The translations under genes and the position numbers were made by a program. Below the pieces are notes generated by a model. The model did not search any database. It had not been told where the DNA came from and was given only the letters and a program-made list of their open reading frames with translations. Of a DNA stretch of 5,097 bases, positions 1-5,097 are shown piece by piece (the stretch's first letter is position 1; each line of letters starts with the position of its first letter). The stretch is taken from positions 1 to 5,097 of the forward strand of contig JAHZBJ010000138.1 of NCBI GenBank assembly GCA_019423445.1. Direction: 5' to 3'. The stretch is from Oscillospiraceae bacterium (GTDB taxonomy: Bacteria > Bacillota > Clostridia > Oscillospirales > Ruminococcaceae).

Positions 1-582
1 TGCCATCTGGGCAACGGCTCCTCTCTGGCCGCTATCCAGGACGGCAAGGTTGTGGATACTTCCATGGGCTTCACTCCTCTGGACGGCTTCCTGATGGGCA
101 CCCGCTGCGGCGGCATCGATCCCTCTGTGGTCACCTTCATCATGAAGAAGGAAGGCCTGAACCCCGATCAGATGTCCAACCTGATGAACAAGAAGTCCGG
201 CTTCCTGGGCATCTCCGGCGTCTCCAGCGACTGCCGTGACATCAAGGAGGCTGCTGCCCAGGGGAACAAGCGTGCCCAGCTGGCTCTGGACATGCTGGTT
301 TACCAGGTGAAGAAGGTGATCGGCGGCTATGCGGCCGGCATGGGCGGGGTGGACGCCATCGTCTTCACCGGCGGCATCGGCGAGAACGATCCTCACATCC
401 GGGAGCTGATCTGCTCCGATATGGAGTATATGGGGGTGAAGATGGATCCCAAGGCCAACGATACCCGCAACGAGGCCCGGATCTCCGCTCCCGATTCCAA
501 GGTGGACGTGTGGGTCATCCCCACCAATGAGGAGATCCTCATTGCCCGGGATACCGTTGAGCTGTCCGGCCTGAAGAAGTAA
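1..582 (+). CDS. ackA: Acetate kinase, C-terminal part (5' end outside window)
   Basis: Acetate kinase makes acetyl phosphate and ADP from acetate and ATP. In fermenters it runs in reverse to gain ATP from acetyl-CoA with phosphotransacetylase, in the cytoplasm. The frame is open from base 1, so the gene enters from the left; the GTG at 52 is an internal valine. The 193 residues seen are about half of the usual ~400. Signatures in order are HLGNGSS (fragment residues 2-8), the GFTPLDGFLMGTRCGGIDP block, SSDCRDI (the ADP-binding loop, usually SSDxRD), FTGGIGEN (the second nucleotide-binding glycine motif) and TNEEILIARDT near the C-terminus, which holds the conserved Glu of the ASKHA fold. No key residue is missing in the visible part. 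The stop is TAA, followed 25 nt later by a strong terminator, so it ends its transcription unit. Whether pta lies upstream cannot be seen. Other ASKHA kinases such as butyrate or propionate kinase are less likely given these motifs. Confidence 0.96.
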   Translation, partial: CHLGNGSSLAAIQDGKVVDTSMGFTPLDGFLMGTRCGGIDPSVVTFIMKKEGLNPDQMSNLMNKKSGFLGISGVSSDCRDIKEAAAQGNKRAQLALDMLVYQVKKVIGGYAAGMGGVDAIVFTGGIGENDPHIRELICSDMEYMGVKMDPKANDTRNEARISAPDSKVDVWVIPTNEEILIARDTVELSGLKK

Positions 583-607
583 AGCAAAAAAGGTTTCCCC
601 GAACTGG

Positions 608-647
608 AAAAACCGGAAGGCGAAAGAGTTTTGCCTTCCGGTTTTTT
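608..647 (+). terminator. Intrinsic terminator of ackA
   Basis: A 9-bp GC-rich stem (CCGGAAGGC at 613-621 with GCCTTCCGG at 633-641) encloses an 11-nt loop and is followed at once by six T (642-647). Five A before the stem (608-612) can pair with the T run, so it could also work for transcripts arriving from the right. It lies 25 nt after the ackA stop, which makes ackA the most likely client. Confidence 0.9.
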
Positions 648-669
648 GTGCTTTCAGGGAAAAGAGCGG

Positions 670-706
670 GCAAAGGCCCGGAGCGGGAAACGCTCCGGGC
701 CTTTGC
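670..706 (-). terminator. Perfect 16-bp hairpin after the DUF378 gene
   Basis: Arms GCAAAGGCCCGGAGCG (670-685) and CGCTCCGGGCCTTTGC (691-706) are exact reverse complements around a 5-nt loop. The hairpin starts 3 nt beyond the minus-strand stop codon at 710-712, so it most likely ends that transcript. Read on the minus strand, the stem is followed by CCGCTCTTTT, so the T tract is short and displaced by six bases. It may terminate weakly, or act as a 3' stabiliser of the mRNA in place of a classical terminator. Confidence 0.65.
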
Positions 707-709
707 GGG

Positions 710-910
710 TCATGTGTTGTCGCCGGTGCGGCGGAAGAGAAGGGAAATGCACCAAATGGCGCCGAGGGCCACCAGGGTGTAGATCACCCGGCTGAAAATG
801 GCGGCGGAACCTCCGAAGAGCCACGCCACGGCGTCCAGTTGGAACAGTCCCACCAGTCCCCAGTTGATGCCGCCGATGATCACCAGCAGCAGTGCGATCT
901 TATCCAACAT
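710..910 (-). CDS. DUF378 (YuzA-like) small membrane protein
   Basis: This 66-residue protein has two predicted membrane helices, about residues 4-24 and 38-60. A short linker joins them, and the basic, polar tail is RRTGDNT. The segment LVIIGGINWGLVGLF followed by SRVIYTLVALGAIW is the hallmark of the DUF378 family (Bacillus YuzA-like), whose function is unknown. The ATG at 910 was chosen because AGGAG lies 8 nt upstream (complement at 919-923) and the family usually begins a few residues before the first helix. The frame stays open up to 1027, but that extension is polar, unlike the family, and lacks a ribosome binding site next to its start codons (for example 928). The gene is convergent with ackA and divergent from the TraX gene at 1209. 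Family assignment is from motif recognition; its role in the cell is not known. Confidence 0.87.
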   Translation of the reverse strand: MLDKIALLLVIIGGINWGLVGLFQLDAVAWLFGGSAAIFSRVIYTLVALGAIWCISLLFRRTGDNT

Positions 911-1127
911 GGAGGGTTCTCCTAACATGAAAAAGGTTCCAGCGGCTCCTTGCTTCACCGCTGTGTCCTTAGTATGTGAAACTGGGCCGCCGCTATTCCG
1001 GGATTTTCTCCCGGCAGATCCTGTCAAAATTTATGGAGGGGAGTACTCGGACCCCGGCGAAAAAGCCGGACGCTGGGAAGGTTTTTGTGATGGCGGCACC
1101 AGGGCTCTCCCAAAAGCGACATTTTTG

Positions 1128-1136
1128 TGATATAAT
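1128..1136 (+). promoter_or_regulatory. Extended -10 promoter for the TraX-family gene
   Basis: TGATATAAT combines the extended -10 dinucleotide TG with a perfect TATAAT hexamer (1131-1136), as used by the housekeeping sigma factor. No good -35 hexamer lies 16-18 nt upstream (the region reads CTCCCAAA), which is common for extended -10 promoters. Transcription would start near 1142-1144, giving a leader of about 65 nt before the ATG at 1209. Confidence 0.7.
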
Positions 1137-1165
1137 AGGCCCGTCAATACAATTTGCTGTTGTCC

Positions 1166-1185
1166 CTCCGCCGGTGCAGGCGGGG
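1166..1185 (+). other. Leader hairpin hiding an upstream SD-like sequence
   Basis: CTCCGCC (1166-1172) pairs with GGCGGGG (1179-1185), including one G-U pair, around a 6-nt loop. The 3' arm contains the SD-like AGGCGGGG that would serve an ATG at 1191. Its pairing argues against that start and for the ATG at 1209, which has its own AAAGGCAGGG. The stem could tune translation of the TraX gene, but it is short and may have no function. Confidence 0.35.
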
Positions 1186-1208
1186 TGGCGATGAAAGGCA
1201 GGGATACT

Positions 1209-2030
1209 ATGGATCAAATGGCAGCGGGATTCCCCCAGGGGAATCCCTACGGGCTTTCCAAGAGACGGGGGATTTCGGGAAGCACCCTGAAGATCATTGC
1301 CCTTGTGGCCATGCTGATTGACCACACCGGCGCGGTGGTGTTGGAACGGATCCTCATGGCAGAGGGGCGATGGGACGCCGCTACCCCAGCGGAGCTGGAA
1401 GCCTTTATGTCGGAATACGGCGGCGTTTTGCTGGCGGATTCCGTTATGCGTCTCATTGGCAGGATCGCGTTTCCCATCTTTTGCTTTCTGCTGGTGGAGG
1501 GATTCCTACACACCCACAGCAAGCTCCGCTATCTGTTTAATATGGCGGTGTTTGCGGCGGTATCCGAACCGGTTTTTGATATGGCGGTCCGGGGCGTGTG
1601 GTCGGATATGGAAGCGCAAAATGTCTTTTTCACCCTGTTTCTGGGGGTGCTGACCCTCTGGGGCATCCAGGCAGCCCAGAAGCTGCAGGGAGGCCGGGCG
1701 GTTCAGGTTTTGTTGACTCTGGCTGTGGCGGTGGCCGGCTGCGCCGCGGCGCAGCTGCTGCACACCGATTACGGCGGCCTGGGGGTACTGGCCGTGGTCC
1801 TGATTTACCTGCTCCGGGGTCGCCCAGTGGTGGCGGGAGCGGCGGCCTGCACTGCCCTGATGCCCCTGAGTTTTCTCCAGATCACAGGCTATGGCGCCCT
1901 GATTCCCATCCGGCTTTACAACGGGGAACGGGGACTGCGGATGAAGTATTTCTTCTATCTCTTTTATCCTGTCCATCTGCTGATCCTTTATCAGGTGGCC
2001 TGTATGCTGGGCTACCGCTATGCCTTCTGA
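1209..2030 (+). CDS. TraX-family polytopic membrane protein (possible acyltransferase)
   Basis: This 273-residue, strongly hydrophobic protein has several membrane helices and belongs to the TraX family. The best known member is TraX of the F plasmid, needed for N-terminal acetylation of F pilin; the family is related to membrane acyltransferases. Family motifs in order are LKIIALVAMLIDHTG (27-41), RLIGRIAFPIFCFLLVEGF (81-99) followed by HT, QNVFFTLFLG (137-146), DYGGLGVL (187-194), YNGERG (237-242) and KYFFYLFYPVHL (246-257). The start at 1209 has AAAGGCAGGG ending 5 nt upstream. In-frame alternatives are ATG 1191 and GTG 1185, which would add 6 or 8 residues, but their SD-like sequence is buried in a hairpin. 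An extended -10 promoter precedes the gene and a strong terminator follows, so it is probably monocistronic. No conjugation or pilus gene is visible nearby, so acetylation of pilin is unlikely to be its job; its substrate is unknown. Confidence 0.9.
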   Translation: MDQMAAGFPQGNPYGLSKRRGISGSTLKIIALVAMLIDHTGAVVLERILMAEGRWDAATPAELEAFMSEYGGVLLADSVMRLIGRIAFPIFCFLLVEGFLHTHSKLRYLFNMAVFAAVSEPVFDMAVRGVWSDMEAQNVFFTLFLGVLTLWGIQAAQKLQGGRAVQVLLTLAVAVAGCAAAQLLHTDYGGLGVLAVVLIYLLRGRPVVAGAAACTALMPLSFLQITGYGALIPIRLYNGERGLRMKYFFYLFYPVHLLILYQVACMLGYRYAF

Positions 2031-2060
2031 GTGGGATGGCCCGGGAGTAGACTTTCTTCC

Positions 2061-2097
2061 TTTCAGGGGCGTTTTCTGAGAAGGATGCCCTGGAAAG
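2061..2097 (+). other. Imperfect hairpin in the TraX 3' region
   Basis: TTTCAGGGGC (2061-2070) pairs with GCCCTGGAAA (2087-2096) with one mismatch and one G-U pair around a 16-nt loop, and C2060-G2097 can extend it. There is no T run after it. It would lie in the 3' untranslated part of the TraX mRNA, before the true terminator. I see no known family in it. Confidence 0.25.
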
Positions 2098-2108
2098 CTG
2101 AAACAACA

Positions 2109-2147
2109 AAAAGGCGCAGAAACCAAGTCGCGGTTTCTGCGCCTTTT
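2109..2147. terminator. Bidirectional intrinsic terminator between TraX and ntpD
   Basis: A perfect 12-bp stem (GGCGCAGAAACC 2113-2124 with GGTTTCTGCGCC 2132-2143) has a 7-nt loop. It is flanked by an A run on the left (2108-2112) and TTTTCTTTTT on the right (2144-2153). The right T run serves the TraX transcript. The left A run becomes a U run for the minus-strand ATPase operon, whose last stop is at 2162-2164. Both genes converge on it, so it very likely stops both. Confidence 0.92.
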
Positions 2148-2161
2148 CTTTTTGTGTGGGA

Positions 2162-2869
2162 TCAGATGACTTCAGGCTCCGACTGAGGCTGGGAAGCGGG
2201 GCGCTGAGGAAGATTGTTTCCGGCAGCCTCCAGGGCATGGGCCAGTTCCTCCTTGTGGATTTTCTGGCGCTTGATGACCTTCTGGCGGCTGAATTCCTCT
2301 CGTTCCTTCTCCTCCAGGGCATCAGTGATGAACTTGGAGGAGTACTCAAAATTGGGAATAATGATATTTTTCAGGGCATTGGCCCGGCTCTGGGTTTTTT
2401 TGATGGCGTTGGCCAGACGGTAGATGCAGTTTTCCACCTCTGCCAGCTGGGCAGTCATCAGCTTCACCCGATGGAAGCAAAGGTAGGCGTTGTCCAGCTG
2501 GGAGTTTGTGCCGTAGAGACCATAGGAAACTTCCGGCTCTTTGGGAGCGGAAAGGCGGACGGTGGGAAGCTCCACCCCCATCACGCTGCGGTACTGGATA
2601 TCCAGGCCGTTTTCGATGGGGATGCCGTTTTCAATATCCTCGATGACCCCCAGGGTGATATTGGCCCTCTGAAGGGCTACATAGGCCTTGGCGTAGGTGG
2701 AGCTGATTTTGGTGCGCAGGCGCTTGGCGCTGTCGATGGTGGTCATCAGCTCCCGGATGAGGATATTCCGCTTCCGGTCCAGCAGGTCATAGCCCATCCG
2801 GGCCAGCTGGAGGGATTTTTTGACGTTGATGAGGTTTCCCTTGGTAGGGAATATGTTTTCGGTGCGCAT
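2162..2869 (-). CDS. ntpD: V-type ATP synthase subunit D (central stalk)
   Basis: Subunit D forms the long coiled-coil axle of the rotary V/A-type ATPase. It turns inside the A3B3 head and links it to the membrane rotor. At 235 residues the length is somewhat above the ~200-230 typical of bacteria. Family signatures are PTKGNLINVKKSLQLARMGYDLLDRKR (about 8-34, the N-terminal helix) and KKTQSRANALKNIIIP (157-172, the start of the C-terminal helix), with a short globular part between. Residues 183-213 are highly charged (EEKEREEF...), fitting the end of the coiled coil. The last ~16 residues (PQRPASQPQSEPEVI) are a Pro/Gln-rich tail and probably disordered. The ATG at 2869 has GGAAGG 4 nt upstream, and a further GGAGG lies about 16 nt upstream. 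It starts 39 nt after the subunit B stop, in the same operon, and a terminator follows its stop. atpD is the name used in some annotations. Confidence 0.97.
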   Translation of the reverse strand: MRTENIFPTKGNLINVKKSLQLARMGYDLLDRKRNILIRELMTTIDSAKRLRTKISSTYAKAYVALQRANITLGVIEDIENGIPIENGLDIQYRSVMGVELPTVRLSAPKEPEVSYGLYGTNSQLDNAYLCFHRVKLMTAQLAEVENCIYRLANAIKKTQSRANALKNIIIPNFEYSSKFITDALEEKEREEFSRQKVIKRQKIHKEELAHALEAAGNNLPQRPASQPQSEPEVI

Positions 2870-2908
2870 AGTGCCTTCCGGAAGACCTCCCTTCCTTCAG
2901 AATAGGGC
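2870..2908 (-). promoter_or_regulatory. ntpB-ntpD junction with tandem SD-like motifs
   Basis: Read on the minus strand, this 39-nt gap contains GAAGGAAGGGAGG, then CTTCCGGAAG (a perfect 10-nt palindrome, 2875-2884), and GGAAGG 4 nt before the ntpD ATG. A 13-nt inverted repeat (AGGGCT-T-AGCCCT, 2904-2916) sits across the ntpB stop codon. CTTCC can pair with the upstream GGAAG, which would leave the GGAAGG next to the ATG free. Any effect on ntpD translation is inference. Confidence 0.4.
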
Positions 2909-4318
2909 TTAGCCCTTGAACATTTTGGCGTTTTCCGGGTTGTAATGCTTTTCCAGCATTTCCTTGTCCACCCGGTCCAGCTCCTCCATGGGGAGCATGG
3001 AGAGAAGGTCCCAGCCCAGATCCAGGGTCTGGTCAATGGTGCGGTTTTCCTCCTCGCCCTGGCCCAGGAAATGCTCCTCAAACTTCTGACCGAAGCGGAT
3101 ATATTCCTTGTCAATGGGGGAGAGTTCCTCCTCACCGATAACCGAGGCCAAGCTTCTGGCGTCCTGCACTTTGGCGTAACAGGCGAAGAGCTGGTTGGCC
3201 ACAGCGCTGTGGTCTTCCCGGGTGTAGCGCTCGCCGATGCCGTCCTTCATTAGACGGGAAAGGCTGGGCAGCACCGAAATGGGGGGATAAACCCCCGTAA
3301 GTTCCAGGCTGCGGTCCAAAACGATCTGGCCCTCGGTGATGTAACCGGTAAGGTCCGGCACAGGGTGGGTGATGTCGTCGTTGGGCATGGTGAGGATGGG
3401 GATCTGGGTCACAGAACCGCTCCGCCCCTGGAGGACCCCGGCCCGTTCATAGATGGAGGCCAGGTCGGAATAGAGGTAGCCGGGATAGCCTTTACGGCCG
3501 GGGATCTCCCCTTTGGAGGAGGAGAATTCCCGGAGGGCCTCAGCGTAGGAAGTCATGTCGGTGAGGATCACCAGAACATGCATGTTCTGCTCAAAGGCCA
3601 GGTACTCCGCCACAGTAAGGGCGCAGCGGGGGGTGAGGATACGCTCGATGATGGGGTCGTTGGAGAGGTTGAGGAACATCACAACGTTCTTCATGGAGCC
3701 GCTCTTTTCAAAGGAGGTGCGGAAGTAGTCGGCCACGTCGTTTTTGACGCCGATGGCGGCAAAGACCACGCAGAACTTGGAGTCCGGATCCTCCTTGCCG
3801 TTTTTGGTGATCTGGGCCTGGCGGACGATCTGCACGGCCAGCTTGTTGTGATTCATTCCGGAACCGGAGAAGATGGGAAGCTTCTGACCCCGGATCAGGG
3901 TCATCAGGGCGTCGATGGAGGAGATGCCGGTGCGGATATAGTCCCGGGGATAGCTCCGGGAGACGGGGTTGATGGGCTGGCCATTGATATCCCGCCGCAC
4001 TTCTGCGAAGACCTCCCCCAGGCCGTCGATGGGTTTTCCGCTGCCGCTGAAGACCCGGCCCAGGACCTCAGGGGAGAGAGGGATCTCCATGGGGTGGCCC
4101 AGAAGACGGGTGCGGGTATTGGTAAGGGATAGGCCGCTGGTTCCTTCAAAAACCTGGATTACGGCCCGTTCCCCTTCGATGGTAACAATACGGCCATCCC
4201 GGCAGGTGCCGTCGGGGAGCTCCAGCTGGACCATTTCCTCAAAACTGGCTCCCTGGACATGATCCAGTACTACCAGAGGGCCGTTGATTTCTTTCAGTCC
4301 CACATATTGTACGCTCAT
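2909..4318 (-). CDS. ntpB: V-type ATP synthase subunit B (non-catalytic)
   Basis: Subunit B alternates with the catalytic subunit A in the A3B3 head of the V/A-type ATPase on the cytoplasmic face of the membrane. At 469 residues it is full length for the family. The N-terminal beta-barrel covers about residues 1-75, the nucleotide-binding-like domain about 76-360, and the helical C-terminal domain the rest. The P-loop position reads SGSGMNHNKL (151-160) in place of GxxxxGKT/S, the expected degenerate form that marks B rather than A. Other signatures are ILTDMTSYAEALRE (251-264), YPGYLYSDLASIYERAG (278-294), the block from QIPILTMPNDDITHP (305-319) and PSLSRLMKDGIG (351-362), where Arg355 is the likely arginine finger acting on the neighbouring A subunit. 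The start at 4318 has AAAGGAGGG about 9 nt upstream, inside the 18-nt gap after the subunit A stop, so coupled translation is likely. Confidence 0.98.
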   Translation of the reverse strand: MSVQYVGLKEINGPLVVLDHVQGASFEEMVQLELPDGTCRDGRIVTIEGERAVIQVFEGTSGLSLTNTRTRLLGHPMEIPLSPEVLGRVFSGSGKPIDGLGEVFAEVRRDINGQPINPVSRSYPRDYIRTGISSIDALMTLIRGQKLPIFSGSGMNHNKLAVQIVRQAQITKNGKEDPDSKFCVVFAAIGVKNDVADYFRTSFEKSGSMKNVVMFLNLSNDPIIERILTPRCALTVAEYLAFEQNMHVLVILTDMTSYAEALREFSSSKGEIPGRKGYPGYLYSDLASIYERAGVLQGRSGSVTQIPILTMPNDDITHPVPDLTGYITEGQIVLDRSLELTGVYPPISVLPSLSRLMKDGIGERYTREDHSAVANQLFACYAKVQDARSLASVIGEEELSPIDKEYIRFGQKFEEHFLGQGEEENRTIDQTLDLGWDLLSMLPMEELDRVDKEMLEKHYNPENAKMFKG

Positions 4319-4326
4319 AGGTGTGG

Positions 4327-4336
4327 CCCTCCTTTC
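4327..4336 (-). promoter_or_regulatory. Strong ribosome binding site of subunit B
   Basis: On the minus strand the 18-nt A-B gap holds GAAAGGAGGG, close to a full match to the anti-Shine-Dalgarno sequence, about 8-9 nt before the ATG at 4318. It directly follows the subunit A stop, so ribosomes finishing A could reinitiate on B. That would suit the equal numbers of A and B needed in the head. Confidence 0.75.
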
Positions 4337-5097
4337 TTACAGTTCGGTCTGGCCGTTGGCGTTGGGGCTTTCGGGGACGAAGACCTTGGCCAGGCCAAGC
4401 TCGATGTCCCGTTTGTACCGTTCGAAAAGTTCCGGTTTGTCGTTGGGAATATCGTATTTCATTTTGAGCACCTGGTCGAAAAGACCGGTTTCCTGGATGC
4501 TGCTGATGGGAACATTTTTGGCAACCAGGTCCCGGGACTTGTCATAGAGGTGCAGGATGACGTCCATCATCCGCAGCTGCTTATCCAGGGGAACGTAGGT
4601 TTCCTCCTTGTGGTAGGCGTTCTGCTGCAAAAACCCTACCCGGATGACCCGGCAGATCTCGATAATGAGCTTCTGGTCGTCGGGAAGGACGTCGGCGCCG
4701 ATAAGCTTGACGATCTCCATCAGCTTTTCCTCCTCGTGGAGGAGACTTACGATCCGCTGGCGTTTCCGGATGAAGGTGGGATCCACATTGGTCTTGTACC
4801 AGTTCCGCAGGTCGTCCAGATATTCGCTGTAGCTGGTGGTCCAGTTGATGGCAGGGTAGTGGCGGGCGTAAGCCAGAGATTTGTCCAAGGCCCAGAAGCA
4901 ACGGACAAAACGCTTGGTGTTCTGGGTTACCGGTTCGGAGAAGTCGGCTCCCTGGGGGCTGACAGCGCCGATAATAGTTACCGAGCCCTCCTCCCCCGAG
5001 AGGGTGTCCATATATCCCGCCCGCTCATAGAAGCCGGAAAGGCGGCTGGGCAGATAGGCGGGGAAGCCCTCTTCGGCGGGCATCTCCTCCAGACGGC
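4337..5097 (-). CDS. ntpA: V-type ATP synthase subunit A (catalytic), C-terminal part
   Basis: This is the catalytic subunit of the V/A-type ATPase, hydrolysing or making ATP at the A/B interface. The frame continues to the right edge as RLEE before the ATG at 5083, which is an internal methionine in the conserved stretch RLEEMPAEEGFPAYLPSRL. About 252 of the usual ~590 residues are present. The P-loop, Walker B and non-homologous insert lie outside the window. Visible signatures are FYERAG, EEGSVTIIGAVSPQGADFSE, PVTQNTKRFVRCFWALDKSL and HYPAINWTTSYSEYLDDL, followed by the helical C-terminal domain, which includes DVLPDDQKLIIEICRVIRVGFLQQNAYH. The stop is TAA at 4337-4339, 18 nt before subunit B. 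The order A-B-D matches bacterial ntp operons. The sequence does not show whether the enzyme moves H+ or Na+; that would be read from the rotor ring subunit, which is not in the window. Confidence 0.97.
   Translation of the reverse strand, partial: RLEEMPAEEGFPAYLPSRLSGFYERAGYMDTLSGEEGSVTIIGAVSPQGADFSEPVTQNTKRFVRCFWALDKSLAYARHYPAINWTTSYSEYLDDLRNWYKTNVDPTFIRKRQRIVSLLHEEEKLMEIVKLIGADVLPDDQKLIIEICRVIRVGFLQQNAYHKEETYVPLDKQLRMMDVILHLYDKSRDLVAKNVPISSIQETGLFDQVLKMKYDIPNDKPELFERYKRDIELGLAKVFVPESPNANGQTEL

Larger units (their letters stand above)
911..1208. other. Divergent intergenic region between DUF378 and TraX genes
   Basis: This 298-nt stretch separates two genes transcribed away from each other, so it should hold the control elements of both. 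On the plus strand I can support an extended -10 promoter (1128-1136) and a hairpin at 1166-1185. A 10-nt direct repeat TTTTTGTGAT occurs at 1082-1091 and 1122-1131. A 6-bp inverted repeat (CCGGGA 998-1003, TCCCGG 1009-1014) lies near the middle. For the minus-strand gene, a consensus-like TTGACA is present (complement at 1022-1027), but no good -10 lies at the right distance. I see no convincing coding frame or known riboswitch. Confidence 0.6.

Noticed and set aside
911..1027. Extension of the DUF378 protein to an upstream start at 1027 (105 residues)
   Set aside because: The extra 39 residues are polar and unlike the family, and the upstream starts lack a nearby ribosome binding site. The ATG at 910 has AGGAG at 8 nt.
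1022..1027. Perfect minus-strand TTGACA as a -35 box for the DUF378 gene
   Set aside because: At 16-18 nt spacing the -10 position reads AATCCC, ATCCCG or TCCCGG, which are not -10 like. The next AT-rich hexamer (GAATAG) is 23 nt away. A weak CATACT further down has no matching -35.
1137..1208. Possible riboswitch in the TraX leader
   Set aside because: The leader is only about 65 nt with one short hairpin and no terminator or conserved aptamer core that I recognise.
1028..1325. Small open frames on both strands around the divergent intergenic region
   Set aside because: They overlap the start of the TraX gene or its promoter, have biased composition and no ribosome binding site, and show no family motif.
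1506..2126. A 206-codon minus-strand open frame antisense to the TraX gene
   Set aside because: It starts inside the terminator stem region and gives a Gln/His/Pro-rich, non-membrane sequence with no recognisable motif. The plus-strand TraX motifs are unambiguous.
2156..2905. A 249-codon plus-strand open frame antisense to the subunit D gene
   Set aside because: It lies opposite a confidently identified gene. Its protein resembles no family I know, and the opening follows from GC-biased codon use in subunit D. It also starts within 10 nt of the terminator's T run, with no clear ribosome binding site.
3365..4132. A 255-codon plus-strand open frame antisense to the subunit B gene
   Set aside because: Its Gly/Asp/His-rich composition (many GDG, VGH, EDH runs) is what reverse-reading GC-rich codons gives. 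Subunit B on the other strand is full length and conserved.

Overview
The window looks like ordinary chromosomal DNA from a GC-rich anaerobic Firmicute. Four features suggest this: an acetate kinase, a bacterial V/A-type ATPase operon in the order A-B-D, a chromosomal TraX-family membrane protein, and strong purine-rich Shine-Dalgarno sequences. By eye the GC content is in the mid-to-high fifties, which fits the Oscillospiraceae (Flavonifractor/Lawsonibacter/Oscillibacter-like) better than low-GC clostridia. That placement is inference; there is no rRNA or marker gene here to settle it.

Layout. 1-582 (+) is the C-terminal half of acetate kinase (ackA), cut by the window edge and followed by a strong intrinsic terminator (608-647). 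670-706 is a perfect 16-bp hairpin that lies just past the end of a small convergent gene, 710-910 (-), a 66-residue DUF378 (YuzA-like) two-helix membrane protein. 911-1208 is a divergent intergenic region with a clear extended -10 promoter (TGATATAAT) and a small hairpin. It leads into 1209-2030 (+), a 273-residue polytopic TraX-family protein. 2031-2161 is a convergent intergenic region carrying a bidirectional terminator (2109-2147).

From 2162 to the right edge all genes are on the minus strand and form one operon. Reading 5' to 3' they are V-type ATPase subunit A (catalytic, C-terminal 252 residues, cut by the window edge), subunit B (469 residues, complete) and subunit D (235 residues, complete, probably the last gene). 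The gaps are 18 nt (A-B) and 39 nt (B-D). Together these encode the A3B3 head and the central rotor stalk of a rotary ATPase that couples ATP to H+ or Na+ movement. The membrane subunits and peripheral stalk would be expected upstream, outside the window.

I see no CRISPR array, mobile element, phage gene, RNA gene or unrecognised multi-gene system. The least understood items are the orphan TraX-family protein and the DUF378 protein that share a divergent control region. The long open frames antisense to the ATPase genes look like codon-bias shadows.
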